Of a stretch of DNA of 64,000 nucleotides, positions 13,701 through 46,851 are shown piece by piece. The stretch comes from Portunus trituberculatus (lineage: Eukaryota; Arthropoda; Malacostraca; Decapoda; Portunidae). The translations under genes were made by a program, and so were the position numbers. The stretch spans positions 24,564,043 to 24,628,042 of the forward strand of contig NC_059292.1 of the NCBI RefSeq assembly GCF_017591435.1, written 5' to 3'. The stretch's first letter is position 1. Each line of letters starts with the position of its first letter. A model generated the notes under the pieces. It worked only from the letters and a program-made list of their open reading frames with translations, was not told where the DNA came from and did not search any database.

Positions 13701-14085
13701 AAGATCCTTATGGATTCTTATGAGCCCTGGGGTAGTCCTGAGTGGGTATCACAGGTGTGGTAGCTGGCCAGTCTTCCTCAAGAAGGCACAAGTAAGGCGA
13801 AGGAGGACAGCAGGTTGCTGCTAGGAGCGGTGGACGCCTGAGGCCGCCAGGAGGGTGGGCAGGTCGAGTGTTGTGATGGCCAGGGCGGAGAGCCGGGATG
13901 CATAATGCAGCGTGTTGAGAGCGGAAGCGTGGGCACTGAAGCAGGAAATGTTCCATGGCCTCAGGGGTAGTCCTACACCAAGGACAGAAGGGGTAATGAA
14001 ACAGACGTAGGCGGTGCAAGTGAACACTTAGCGTGGTGTGGCCCAGGCGATGGCTGATGTGACTTGCACTCCTTCCCATGACTGC
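13701..14085 (-). mobile_element. LINE D 3' fragment, minus orientation
   Basis: Reads on the minus strand from 14079 as a 123-residue open frame, with RLGHTTLSVHLHRL, then PFCPWCRTTPEAMEHFLLQC and a zinc-ribbon-like CxxC...C. It forms an inverted pair with 12381-13700, the junction being at about 13690-13710 (AAGGATCC / GGATTCTT). From 14086 to 14290 there is no recognisable feature. Confidence 0.72.
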
Positions 14086-14290
14086 CTGACTGTTTGAATA
14101 TTGTAACGGCGCTCATCCTCCCCCGCTAATGGACTCCCCCATCCCTAACCCCCTTACTACCTGTGACCCGTGTGCCATCTTTTAGAAGCTAAGCTCCCTA
14201 ATCAATTCCTCCAGCCCACTCATTCAACCCGTATATCCTTTTACTTGGTTGTATCTTGCCAGTCTCATCCACACTGTTGACTGTCTCACA

Positions 14291-14490
14291 TACTGTTTCT
14301 TAGTGCTGTGTTTGCGATAACTTTTTTTTGTTTAAGTAGTGATTCGTTAAGCCCTTACAATGCTGCCTAAGCATTGAGAAAGCCTCCTCTAGTGAGCCCA
14401 AGAGGAAGAGGAAGATGATGACCATCAGTGAAAAAGTGAAACATTTGGATATGATCAAAGAGGGCAGAAGAGGGTGAATGTTATGTATCG

Positions 14491-14584
<94 letters not shown>

Positions 14585-14775
14585 AATGTATAATAACTGT
14601 ATAAGGTTCTATAATTAAATAGATTAAGTAAAATACTGTATATGTAAAGTATAAATACTGTTTACATATTTTAAACATACACATGCACGAAAATTCCTAG
14701 GGGGGGCAAATCCTACTTCGCGGTTTTTCACCTCTTGCGGTTCTGGTATCCATTAACCACAATAAATGAGGGATC
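14291..14775 (+). mobile_element. Pogo/Tigger-like fragment (CAGAGATCCCTC terminal-repeat family)
   Basis: The right end carries the inverted terminus ending GGGATCTCTG next to TA at 14776. Positions 14372-14476 encode a transposase N-terminus (SSSEPKRKRKMMTISEKVK, then HLDMIKEGRRG) typical of Tigger proteins. A (GA)n repeat at 14491-14581 interrupts the element. The left boundary is uncertain. Confidence 0.6.
14491..14581. repeat. (GA)n microsatellite
   Basis: About 45 uninterrupted GA units inside a decayed pogo-like element. Confidence 0.98.
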
Positions 14776-15479
<704 letters not shown>

Positions 15480-16593
15480 ACAGGAATACTCCGCTTAACG
15501 AACAAGATAGGGGATGTCAAAGCTGTTCGTAGAGCGGAAATTCGTTAAGCGGACGTAATTTTCCCATAGGAAATAATAGAAATAGGGGGGATGCGTTCTG
15601 GGCTAGTCCCCAACACACCACATGGGTTAAAAAAAATTATATATTTTTCTATTAGCTTTTTACAAACCTTGCCTCCAAGAAAGGATTGTTTTGTAATGCA
15701 TAAAGTGAAATCTTACATGGAATACCAAAAAATAAAGCAGAGATGAGATTGCCCTCAGACGAAGCGGAGACTCACTGCGACTCGGCCGCTTCTTCTTCTT
15801 CCTATGACCCTTTTAGCCTGCATGTTGTCTTTCACCACGATATTAAATTTGTTTTCACTCCTCTATTGCCTGCTATAATGGATATCATATCATAGTATTC
15901 ATATACGCTCATGCCATGAGGATAACCTCGACTCTGTCACTCAGTGATAGTGAATTACTAATCAAATACCGCGGTACGTATTTCATTAGTAATCCACTAT
16001 CACTCGGTGACACAGAGCCGAGATCATCCTCATGGCATGAGTGTATATGAATACTATGATATGATATCCATTATGGCAGGCAATAGAGGAGTGGAAACAT
16101 AAATTCAATATCGTGGTGAAAGCAACAGCAAGCTAAAAGGGTCACAAGAAGAAGAAGAAGCGGCCGAGTCGCCGTGAGTCTCCGCTTCATCTGAGGCCAA
16201 TCTCATCTCTGCTTTATTTTTTGGTATTCCATGTAAGATTTCACTTTATGCATTACAAAACAATCCTTTCTTGGAGGCAAGGTTTGTAAAAAGCTAATAA
16301 AAATGTTGTTTTGTGAACATAAATGCATATATAAGACAGTAACACCACCTCCAGAGGTGGTGTTCCCAGCAATCTCAGAGCAACCTGATAGCAACCTTGT
16401 CACTGTCCCTCCAAGCATTCATGGAAGCCATTTCGCGGCAGGAGGTTCGGTCCCTCACCTGGCAAATTCAAACCCAGAAAATTCGCTAAAACGGATGTGG
16501 TTGTACGTTATGAGGACTTTTTGGTCTAACTTTATATAGTACGTTAAACCGAAAATTTGTTAGACGAACGTTCGTTAAGTGGAGTATTACTGT
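15480..16593. mobile_element. Pogo-type MITE containing a ~650-bp palindrome
   Basis: Terminal repeats are about CAGGAATACTCCGCTTAACG on the left and its inverted form on the right, flanked by TA on both sides. There is no transposase. The interior is a long palindrome (15650-16299). Confidence 0.75.
15650..16299. repeat. Long inverted repeat, arms ~320 bp, almost no spacer
   Basis: The left arm begins TATTAGCTTTTTACAAACC and the right arm ends in its reverse complement. The centre is near 15978 at CGCGGTAC. Arms agree at most positions and both contain a GAA/TTC triplet run next to CGGCCG. Single-stranded DNA from this region could form a very long hairpin. Confidence 0.88.
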
Positions 16594-17035
16594 ATTCCTC
16601 TTCGCAATGCAAAAAACCAGAAGTCTCTAGATGTCATGATTACCAAAATATCACAGGTTGAATAAGGTAGTATCATCGGTTTACATGGCCTTGTGTCTGA
16701 TCGGGTTCAGCGGCCTTGGCTAGAGCAAGAGAAAACGGACTTCTTGTACAGTAAGTCCTCGTTATACGGTACATATGTGTTCCTGAAAACCTTACCCTAA
16801 ATCGAAATTGCCGTATACCGAACCCATTATAACAAGTAATAGTAGGGAATGTGTTCCAGCACGTCAAAAGTCACACATACAGAAATGAAAATACATGAAA
16901 ATAGTCATTAAAAAAATATATATAAAGTACTGTGCAAAAGAAATAAACAAAATGTTTTTATTTACCTTTCACTCACCATGTATTCTATCAGACGATATCC
17001 CTCCCGACGCTAAGGGACAGTAGGGATTTCAGCCC

Positions 17036-17581
17036 CTACTCATCTTCCGCTGAGTGGGCAGACGGGGATAAGAAGTCGTCGTAGATGGAGGACTGTTTGG
17101 ATTTTCTTGTTTTTTCATCATAGATTTCTTGATAAATCTTGACACTTTTCTCAACGTCATGAGCCACTTTGGTACTCCTGGAAGAATTTGGGTCACGTTC
17201 CTTCAGGGCTTCCAGGGCTTTTTCTTCTTTTTGCACCCCCTGTAATGCCTTGTCTAGCTCTATTAATTCATCATTTGAGAGAGATTGAGCATGGCTTTCC
17301 AAAAGATCTTGAACATCATCATCAAATTCATCAAAGCCAGCCCTATGGCAGAGATTTACGATGTCGTTTCTGATCGCACCGATGTCGTCTTGAGCGACGC
17401 CTGGGAAGTCATGCACGCATTCTGGCCATACTTTCTTCCACACCAAGTTCATGGTAGACGTCTTCACTTCGTCCCAAGATGACCTGATGTTATCTAAGGG
17501 GTGCTTGATGTTGTACGACTTCCACCATTCTCTGATAGTGGGCTTGCCAGGCCCATCTGTACCCTTTATCAGTTGCTGCAT
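17036..17581 (-). pseudogene. Tigger transposase C-terminal fragment
   Basis: 181 residues beginning MQQLIKGTDGPGKPT. The region REWWKSYNIKHPLDNI ... SSWDEVKTSTMNLVWKKVWP matches the segment after the DDE catalytic domain of pogo/Tigger transposases, which is usually followed by an acidic tail, as here (DEFDDDVQDLLESH). An in-frame TGA just upstream at about 17585 replaces a Trp codon that is intact in the duplicate at 19503-20138, so the copy is dead. The helix-turn-helix and catalytic aspartates are missing from this element. An IKK exon was considered and excluded, because the same sequence recurs nearby inside transposon termini. Confidence 0.82.
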
Positions 17582-17621
17582 GGTTCACCGCTGGTAGTAG
17601 GCTTTAAATGTTTGCCATAAT

Positions 17622-18899
17622 TCCTTACTGAGTCTTGGTCATCCTCTTTTAGAGATTTCGGTGAAACTTTTGCTGTTGCGTTAGACATATCAAAAGCTTG
17701 TCTGGCATAAAGCTTTGGTTTCAAAACTGCCCTCCTACGGCTTCTATCCTTCTCTCTGCAACTTTATCTCATGTTTCCTTTCCGACCGCTCTATTGCTGC
17801 TGTGGTAGACGGCTACTGTTCTTCTCCTAAACCTATTAATAGTGGTGTTCCTCAGGGTTCTGTCCTGTCACCCACTCTCTTTCTATTATTCATTAATGAC
17901 CTTCTTAACCAAACCTCTTGCCCTATCCACTCCTACGCTGATGATACCACCCTACATCTTTCCACGTTCTTTCAGAGACGTCCAACCCTTCAGGAAATTA
18001 ACAGATCACGCGGGGACACCACGGAACGCCTGACTTCCGATCTTTCTAAGATTTTCAATTGGGGCAGAGAAAATCTAGTAGTTTTCAATGCCTCAAAAAC
18101 TCAATTCCTCCATCTATCAACTCGACACAACCTTCCAGACAACTATCCCCTCTTCTTCAATGACACTCAACTGTCTCCCTCTTCCACAATGAATATCCTC
18201 GGTCTGTCCTTTGCTCATAATCTTAACTGGAAACTTCAGATCTCATCTCTTGCTAAAACAGCTTCTATGAAGTTAGGCGTTCTGAGGCATCTCCGCCAGT
18301 TTTTCTCGCCCCTCCAACTGCTTACTCTGTATAAGGGCCTTATCCGTCCCTATATGGAGTACTCTTCGCATGTTTGGGGGGGTTCCAGTCACACAGCTTT
18401 GCTTGATAGGGTGGAATCGAAAGCTTTTCGTCTCATCAACTCCCCTCCTCTAACTAACTGTCTTCAGTCTCTTTCTCACCACTGAAACGTTGCATCCCTT
18501 TCTATATTTTATCGTTATTTTCATGGTAACTGTTCTACTGGTCTTGCTAAACTGCATGCCTCCCCTCCTCCTGCGCCACGCTGCACAAGGCTTTCTTCTT
18601 CCTCTCATCCCTATTCTGTCCAACTCTCTAATGCAAGAGTTAACCAGTACGCTCAATCATTCATCCCTTTCACTGGTTAACTCTGGAACTCCCTCCCTGC
18701 ATCTGTATTTCCGAATTCCTACAACTTGTCTTCTTTTAAGAGGGAGGTATCGAGGCATTTGCTCCCCTAATTCTGGCTGACGGTTTTGGCACTTTTTGAA
18801 GTCTTTGGAGAGCCAGTGCTCAAGTGGGCCTTTTTCTAACTTTCTTTTTTTTGCCCTTGGCTGGCCCTCTTCCCTACATATATAAAAAAAAAAAAAAAA
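17622..18899 (+). mobile_element. LINE family C, 5' truncated, poly-A tailed
   Basis: Plus-strand LINE fragment that starts inside the reverse-transcriptase palm (SSFRDFGETFAVALDISKA) and ends at a run of about 17 A at 18885. The same Tigger sequence uninterrupted at about 19780-19800 shows the empty site, so this insertion postdates the local duplication. The target-site duplication is probably a short ATTAT-like sequence but is ambiguous. Confidence 0.88.
17715..18485 (+). pseudogene. LINE C reverse transcriptase fragment
   Basis: 256-residue open frame. It contains SGVPQGSVLSPTLFLLFIND followed by the catalytic YADDTTLHLS, then FNASKTQFLHLS and LNWKLQISSLAKTA, and ends in the RPYMEYSSHVWGG thumb motif. 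Between the palm motif at 17690 and this frame a small deletion removed the FDRV part of the usual AFDRVWH block. The polyprotein continues after a frameshift at 18485 to about 18770. Jockey/CR1-like; the family cannot be fixed by eye. Non-functional because the endonuclease and N-terminal palm are lost. Confidence 0.85.
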
Positions 18900-19249
18900 A
18901 ATTATATATATTTGTGCTTACAAAAGAGCCTTCAATATTCCATTTATTCATCTAATTAGTAACACATATAAGTAATAAGTAATGCAGTTAAAAAAAGGGG
19001 GGAGGGAGAGAAAGAGATAACAGGCTCCAAAGGAGGTCAAGTTAAGTCAGTACTGTGAGTGGCGGGGAGGTGTGGCGTGGATGACGTCATCACCCCTGCT
19101 CCTCCGCTCTAGGCCCTCTCGGATGACATAAGCGGATACCATATCCATGAATTTTTCTTACCGTATATAGAATTGAGGGTAGTAATTTCCAAATACTGTA
19201 ACTGTGAACTTACTGGATAAAGAACTACCGTATAACAAGGACTTACTGT

Positions 19250-19250
<1 letters not shown>

Positions 19251-19313
<63 letters not shown>
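19251..19313. repeat. (CT)n microsatellite
   Basis: About 30 CT units right after the Tigger terminus. The same junction (terminus, TATCCTCT, CT run) recurs at 20139-20180 with fewer units, showing length drift after duplication. Confidence 0.97.
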
Positions 19314-19315
<2 letters not shown>

Positions 19316-19502
19316 GTCGCTTGTTCTGATACCACTCTCATTCAAAAGTTGTCTCCCCGTAACATGGCGAGAGACCAGAGGTATAGAAGTAAGGCGCGCG
19401 GGAGAGGTGGCAGAATCAGACACAGTGAAATCACTGTCACTCCTACCATTCATCATTGGTGACACAGTGGCGTAGAGCATATGTTTACTCCTGATGAGTG
19501 TT

Positions 19503-20140
19503 GCCCTATGGCACAGATTTACGATGTCATTTCTGATCGCACCGATGTCGTCTTGGGCGACGCCTGGAAAGTCATGCGCGCATTCTGGCCATACTTTCTT
19601 CCATACCAAGTTCATGGTAGACATCTTCACTTCGTCCCAAGATGACGATGTTATCTAAGGCGTGCTTGATGTTATACGACTTCCACCATTCTCTGATAGT
19701 GGGCTTGCCAGGCCCTTCTGTGCCCTTTATCAGTTGCTGCATGGTTTGCCACTGGTAGTAGTCTTTAAATGTTTGCCATAATTATTATGAATATATTTGT
19801 GCTTACAATAGAGCCTTCAATATTCCAATTATTCATCTAATTAGTAATGCATATAAGTAATAAGTAATGCAGTTGAAAAAAAAAGGGGGGAGGGAGGGGA
19901 AGAGATAACAGGCTCCAAAGGAGGTCAAGTCAAGTCAGTACAGTGAGTGGCGGGGAGGTGTGGTGTGGATGACGTCATCACCCCTGCTCCTCCGCTCTAG
20001 GCCCTCTCGGATGACATAAGCGGATACTGTATCCATGAATTTTTCTTACCGTATATCGAATCGAGGGTAGTAATTTCCAAATACTGTAACTGTGAACTTA
20101 CTGGATAAAGAACTACCGTATAACGAGGACTTACTGTATC

Positions 20141-20182
<42 letters not shown>

Positions 20183-20369
20183 GCTTGTTCTGATACCACT
20201 CTCATTCAAAAGTTGTCTCCCCGTAACATGGCGAGAGACCAGAGGTATAGAAGTAAGGCGCGCGGGAGAGGTGGCGGAATCAGACACAGTGAAATCACTG
20301 TCGCTCCTACCATTCATCGTTGGTGACACAGTGGCGTAGAGCATATGTTTACTCCTGATGAGTGTTGCC
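19503..20369 (-). repeat. Tandem duplicate of Tigger right part plus flank
   Basis: Direct repeat of 17341-19502 minus the LINE. It contains the transposase fragment (frameshifted by a 2-base loss near 19648), the Tigger end at 20137, a CT run and the ~190-base flank. The unit joins the preceding one at GAGTGTTGCC/CTATGG. From 20370 to 20590 there is no recognisable feature. Confidence 0.88.
20142..20180. repeat. (CT)n microsatellite
   Basis: Shorter duplicate of the CT run at 19251-19313. Confidence 0.96.
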
Positions 20370-20599
20370 AGCTCACAAGCAAAGAAAACGGGAAGAAAAT
20401 AGTCAAAATATAGCCATAAAAAGCCTAAACGTCTATCAACGTGCCCCGAGTCTTGCGTGATGAACATCTATCGATGTGTCCCGAGTTTTGCGGGTTAAGT
20501 TGCTATTTTGGGCAATATAGTTAATCTATATCATGCATACAATAAACATTGTATTTATTTTATATTAAATCTATATTTGGTTGGTATTTAAATAATGTC

Positions 20600-20632
<33 letters not shown>

Positions 20633-20769
20633 GGTAAATTCATATCACAAGAACGAATAAATTCTATTTCCATTAATTTCTATTAGAAAAATTTACTTGA
20701 TATATGATTTTTTTCATATACAATGATCGTCATGGAACGAATTAAAATCGTATGTCGAGGTACCACTGT
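20600..20769. mobile_element. Tigger-type terminal fragment (CAGTGGTACCTCG family)
   Basis: A T tract (about 27 T) is followed by sequence ending in the inverted terminus GTCGAGGTACCACTG at 20769 and then TA. This is the typical end of a Tigger-like MITE; the other end is not visible. Confidence 0.6.
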
Positions 20770-20784
20770 ATGAATATTTATACA

Positions 20785-20857
<73 letters not shown>
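20785..20857. repeat. (TA)n microsatellite
   Basis: TA run between two TA-targeting elements. Confidence 0.98.
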
Positions 20858-20860
<3 letters not shown>

Positions 20861-21084
20861 GGCATCCTCGCAATTCGATGGGGTTAGGACGGTTTTTCAT
20901 CGGTCGAATCAGCGTTTATTCAAATCGTGAAGCAATTTTTCCCATAAGATACTTAAGAAGTATAGGGGAGGGATAAGGACCAACCTCCAGCCTAGGCTCC
21001 CTCAACACATCATTATAACCTCTAAAAAACACTAACTTAGACCAAATCAGTACTATTAAAGGCTTCATTTATATCTAACTTTTT

Positions 21085-21300
21085 TTTTTATTAAACACAT
21101 TAGAGTGCTATACGGTACATTTTTGGAAATAAAAACACTTGCAGCAGTCTCGCGGTACTTGTCCCTGTTCTTCCAAATTGTTGATACTGATGATCTAGGG
21201 ACACCCATTTGCACTGCAATGACACTGTGAGCTATACCTGCCTAACACTTTCTTATAAGCTCAAGCTTATCTTTGAAAGGCAGGAAATTGTGCTTCGTAG
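21085..21300 (-). pseudogene. Pogo-type helix-turn-helix fragment, copy 1
   Basis: Minus-strand translation gives FKDKLELIRKC, a stop, then AGIAHSVIAVQMGVPRSSVS and TIWKNRDKYRET. This is the CENP-B/pogo N-terminal DNA-binding fold. The stop and lack of a start codon mark it as dead. Confidence 0.65.
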
Positions 21301-21714
21301 GGATGGGGCTGGAGGTGGCATTTCGTCGTCTTGAGTCAGAAGAAACATGTTTTCCTCTAGCGTGAATTTTTTGTCAAATTAAGATCTATGCTTTCAAATT
21401 AACACTTTTATAATAATGTTAATTGGAATGATACTATAATCTCAAATCAATAGAATCTTGATACATAGATGTAAATATATTTGTATATACATGGGATCCT
21501 CGCAATTCGACGGGGTTAGGGCGGTTTTTCATTGGTCAAATCAGCTTTTATTCGAATCATGAAGCAATTTTTATCATAAGATACTTCAGAATTAGGGGGG
21601 ATAAGGACCAACCTCCAGCCTAGACCACACAAAACATCACTATAACTTCTAAAAAACACTAAGACTAATTCAGTATTATTAAAGGCTTTATTCATATCTA
21701 ACTTTTTTTTTTTA

Positions 21715-21951
21715 TTAAACACATTAGGGTGCTATACAGTACATTTTTGGAAATAAAAACACTTGCAGCAGTCTCGCGGTACTTGTCCCTATTCTTCCAA
21801 ATTGATGATACTGTTGATCTAGGGACACCCATTTGTGTTGCAACCACACTGTGAGCTATACCTACCTCACACTTTCTTATAAGCTCAAGCTTATCTTTGA
21901 AAGGAAGGAAATTGTGCTTCTTAGGGCTGGGGCTGGAGGTGGATTTGCACG
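21715..21951 (-). pseudogene. Pogo-type helix-turn-helix fragment, copy 2 (still open)
   Basis: The same domain as copy 1 but without internal stops: KSTSSPSPKKHNFLPFKDKL, then ELIRKCEVGIAHSVVATQMG, VPRSTVSSIWKNRDKYRETA and a short tail. It lacks an ATG at its start, so it is a domain remnant. In an intact transposase this region would bind the terminal repeats. Confidence 0.68.
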
Positions 21952-23289
21952 GAATGGTCTAAGCGGTGTGGAGGCAGGAGGTGGAACGGCGGAGCGTGGC
22001 CAACATGGACAACGCCTGGGGCAAGAGACGCAGAGGAAGCGACACACAGGCAGTGTTGCCAGATTTTCCTAATGAAAAGTAGCAGAAGCATGCTTGAAAA
22101 GTAGCAAATTTCAGCACAATGTAGCCCAATACAAAAAACTACTACATACTACTTAAGCTACTATATTTTGTACTTACCACTATCCACTAACATTTCTTTC
22201 CATGGGGTTAGGGGATGGAAGTAGAGTCCTCTTTTATGATGTACCATTTTTTTTCCATAAGTTTTCTCTGGCTTTTTTTTTTTTTTATAAATTATTTCCA
22301 TTCTTACCTAAATCTAACCAAAATATTTTTCTTCTTAACAAGACCTAATTATTCTTATTGCCTTAAAGATTTTTCCTTTCACTTCCTCTGCATCACTTTT
22401 TTTTTAAATATTTGCATTATCTAGTAAGTAATTTTCTTGATGTACAGTGAGGCGAGAGAAGCATGATGTCATCAGTTGCCTACTCACCACAAAAAAGGAA
22501 AAAGCACCATAACTACACCATTCTCAATGTCACAGTTAATATTACTACTATTATTATTATTCTTAATCTTATTAATGTTGTTAATATCATTATTATTATT
22601 GTTAACATTTAGAAAAATTGCAAATGTAGCCCAATAATGTCATCAAGCAGCCCAAACATATCATGAATTAAATAGCCCCAAAAATTGCAGGTAGCGGATT
22701 ATGAATTTAAGTTGCGCATACCCTTCAAAAGTAGCCCAATCCGCTACTTTTCGCCCAATCTGTGCAGCACAGGGTAGCGTCGATTTACACTTTCGCCTGG
22801 CAGGCTGAGGACGAATTTGTGGTGGCAGCAGATTTGACCAGGTGGGTGGCACGCGAGATATGAATGTCGAATTGGCGAGTCAGTCGGTCGAACCTTGAGG
22901 ATTGGGTATTAATTGACAGTTGTTTGTTTACATTTGTCTGGGCATGTTTATTTAGTTGACAAACGGGACAAAAGCAAAAGCGAGCTTGTGTGTGACGACC
23001 AATGTTGACAAAAGTTGACAGTCTTTAGAAAGTTGACATAAAAGTTGATGGAAAAGTGCTAGTGTGACGCCACAAAAGCGACAACACAGGGTAGCATCAG
23101 TTTACACTTCTGCCTGGCGGGTTTGCGGCGAATTTGGGGTGGCAGTGGATTTTGACTGGGTGGGTGGCGTGCCACATATTGATGTCTAATTGGCGAGTCA
23201 GTCAGTCAAACCTTGAGGATTGGGTATTAATTAACTGAGTTCGAATTGGCAATAATTCGAACTGCGAGCGGTCTAATCACGAGGATCCC

Positions 23290-23292
<3 letters not shown>

Positions 23293-23366
<74 letters not shown>
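23293..23366. repeat. (TA)n then (CA)n microsatellite
   Basis: About 30 TA units followed by six CA units, between two pogo-type elements. Confidence 0.97.
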
Positions 23367-23369
<3 letters not shown>

Positions 23370-23759
23370 TGGTGCCTTGAGATATGAGCTGTCTGGGATA
23401 CATATTTTTTGAGATATGAGCTACTATTTAGTCATTTTTAAAATTTTGAGATACGAGCAAAATTTTGAGGTACGAGTCACATTTGTGGATGTTGCTGCTA
23501 AAGTCAGCGGCTCAGTGCATCAGTCCAGCCTCAGCTGAATTAGTATCTATGTTTCCTGTGGATCTCATGCAGTGATTGGTTTTTCATCATTTTCACACCA
23601 TTTACTGACCTTTTTTCTGTCTAAAGAGAGTGCAGTTTAATTTATATTTAATGTTTACATGTGAATGGTGCCTGCATCCTTTCCTCCCTCACTCTACATA
23701 CCACCAAAACGCCCTGCAATGTCGCCTAGCATTGCTAAGAAGACCAGGAAGTCTCTCAC
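23367..23759 (+). mobile_element. Tigger-type 5' fragment (CAGTGGTGCCTTGAGATATG family)
   Basis: Starts with a Tigger-like terminus after TA/CA repeats. It ends in a transposase start (PPKRPAMSPSIAKKTRKSLT encoded at about 23701-23757), where it is cut off and joined to LINE A sequence at a shared CTC. Confidence 0.72.
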
Positions 23760-24240
<481 letters not shown>

Positions 24241-24243
<3 letters not shown>

Positions 24244-24556
24244 GGAAGTGTACAATTTCTCTTCCAAGATGAGAGAGAGAGAAAAAGAGAGAGTGTGTGT
24301 GTGTGTGTTTGCGCGGTGTCATCGCTCAAGCTGTTTCTGCTTGACGGATCACACAGCGGGCGGAGGAGGAATCCTTGATAAGGCAATAACTAAACTTTTA
24401 GAGGTCACATCGAGCTAGAAAGTACATCATTGTATTTAGAATAACAAAGAGAAAATAATTATTAGTATTCAAACAGTCTTCTGACAATTTCTAGGTTTAC
24501 CATTTTTACCTGTCATGGGATATTGGAAAATAGTTTAATAACCGGAACATAAGAGT
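24241..24556. other. No recognisable gene
   Basis: Contains a short GA/GT-rich patch (24270-24307) and otherwise unique sequence. I looked here for a further IKK exon on the minus strand and found none convincing. Confidence 0.5.
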
Positions 24557-25000
24557 TAATAGAGTCTGCTGACTTGAAAATGATAGACAGTAGATGGAGT
24601 CAAGCCATGGTGAGAAGCAATGCTATTAGTTTTCTCACCTCTCTCGTGTCTGTGAATAATATCCAGCTTCACTTCGAGAGTAAGAGACTTCCTGGTCTTC
24701 TTAGTAACGCTAGGCAACATTGCAGGGCGTTTTGATGGTAAGTTGAGTGAGGGAAGACGAGCTGCTGATGACGCTGTTATTGTTTTAAACTAGGGGAGTG
24801 AGTGGTGCGTGTTTTGTCCACGAGAGGCGCTGGTGTATTCAAAGCCTGTCAGCTTGCATGATACGACGGGGCTTTCAAACTTGGAAAAAATTTTGTTAAA
24901 GCGAATTGGTGTTCGTTAAACGAGCAGATGGTAGTAAAAGGAAACCTTCGTTGTAGCGAAATTTCATTGTGTGAACCTTCATTAGGCAAGGGGTTGCCTG
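24557..25000 (-). mobile_element. Tigger fragment (CAGGCAACCCC family)
   Basis: Right half of an element whose inverted terminus GGGGTTGCCTG precedes TA at 25001. It contains minus-strand transposase remnants (KKTRKSLTLEVKLDI near 24690, FKSADSI near 24575). The left end is truncated. Confidence 0.8.
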
Positions 25001-25001
25001 T

Positions 25002-25495
25002 ATTTCCAAAATTACTTAAATATAGTCATTCTAACTTTTGTTCCATATGACCACATAGGTAAAAATCAAGACATGTTTTCTATATAAAAGTTTTCCCCCT
25101 ATTCTAAACATAGCATATAAGTGGAGAAGCGTGATCTTGCCGCTATCTCAACATGAATGATACTCTGCAGTCAGTGCTGACATGCCCTCACACATACCAA
25201 AATGACCATTTCATGCTCTGCTGAGTACAGTTGTTCCATATTACTGAGAGAGAGAGAGAGAGAGAGAGAATGGGGGAGTACTACTGTCATGCTTAGCTGC
25301 TGTTAATGAATTTTGATAGCCATAAAATTGTGTCCTCTAAGTGCACAATCAGTTTTCTCTCATTTACCTACCCACCTTACTTCAAATAGTGGTTTCTTAT
25401 GATGAAATCTATAATACATTGACAACAAACTAAAACAATTACTTATGAAACAACCACAAGATATGAACATTCAGACAATACTGAATACTACTTAC
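25002..25495. other. IKK intron or downstream sequence, no gene seen
   Basis: AT-rich unique sequence with a short (GA)n at 25246-25268. It lies directly downstream of the donor of the last visible IKK exon. Confidence 0.5.
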
Positions 25496-46303
<20,808 letters not shown>

Positions 46304-46306
<3 letters not shown>

Positions 46307-46316
46307 GGTACTGAAA
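46304..46316 (-). promoter_or_regulatory. Splice acceptor just upstream of the IKK start codon
   Basis: Minus-strand TATGTTTTTCAG followed by TACC ATG G. The pyrimidine run and AG make a good acceptor and the ATG has a favourable context. This implies that the promoter and 5' exon lie further right and were not identified. Confidence 0.65.
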
Positions 46317-46610
46317 AACATATCTATATCAATAATTTGCACTTATAATGGTATGGGTAAACTTAACTACCATGTTGTAAGTTAGATAAGGACAGATACA
46401 GTACCAGAGAAGGAAAAGGCAAATGAAGACTACATCAAAGGATACAGGATTGGGATGTTAGTAGGTAGAGCAGCAGTTGGAAATAAAGTGATACAAGAGT
46501 TTCCTAGAGGCAAAGCAGCTGTAAATTGTCTTAGTGTTTATTTCTAATGGTAAAGACAACAATGTTTTATAACAATTTCTGGTACATATTTTTTTAGCTT
46601 AACACATTCC

Positions 46611-46808
46611 TTGTGATTGCCAGCACAGCGAGCTCTCCTGCATTGCAATACAAATAAATTGTCGTCAGGTCAGTGCTGGTCAAGCTAGTGAAGCAAGAAG
46701 ACCAGAGTGTTGTGATTGCCAGCACAGCGAGCTCTGCTGCATTGCAATACAAATAAATTGTCGTCAGGTCAGTGCTGGTCAAGCTAGTGAAGCAAGAAGA
46801 CCAGAGTG
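46611..46808. repeat. Two tandem copies of a 99-bp unit
   Basis: Units 46611-46709 and 46710-46808 begin TTGTGATTGCCAGCACAGCG and are almost identical (one C/G difference seen). They lie about 300 bases upstream of the IKK ATG, within the putative 5' UTR intron or promoter side. Confidence 0.95.
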
Positions 46809-46851
46809 TTGTCTGGGAGAACACCCAAACGAACTGGCAACCTCAGTGTTT

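Larger units (their letters stand above)
16749..19248 (-). mobile_element. Tigger element (CAGTAAGTCCTCGTTATACG family) carrying a LINE insertion
   Basis: TA-flanked element with termini CAGTAAGTCC and GGACTTACTG. The transposase C-terminal part is on the minus strand (17036-17581). A LINE (17622-18899) is inserted into it. The right portion from about 17341, plus flanking DNA, is duplicated in tandem at 19503-20369. Confidence 0.82.
20858..23292 (-). mobile_element. Pogo-type element (CAGGGCATCCTCGCAATTCG family) with partial internal duplication
   Basis: The left terminus is CAGGGCATCCTCGC and the right terminus is its inverted form ending GAGGATCCCCTG, with TA on both sides and (TA)n arrays outside. 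The first ~640 bases occur twice in tandem (20858-21485 and 21486-22060). Each duplicate includes a transposase DNA-binding domain on the minus strand. A catalytic domain is not recognisable, and 22060-22700 is AT-rich filler. Confidence 0.75.

Noticed and set aside
19109..20467. Minus-strand frames with Arg-Glu repeats as IKK or other host exons
   Set aside because: They combine a Tigger transposase fragment, terminal repeat and CT run, duplicated in tandem.
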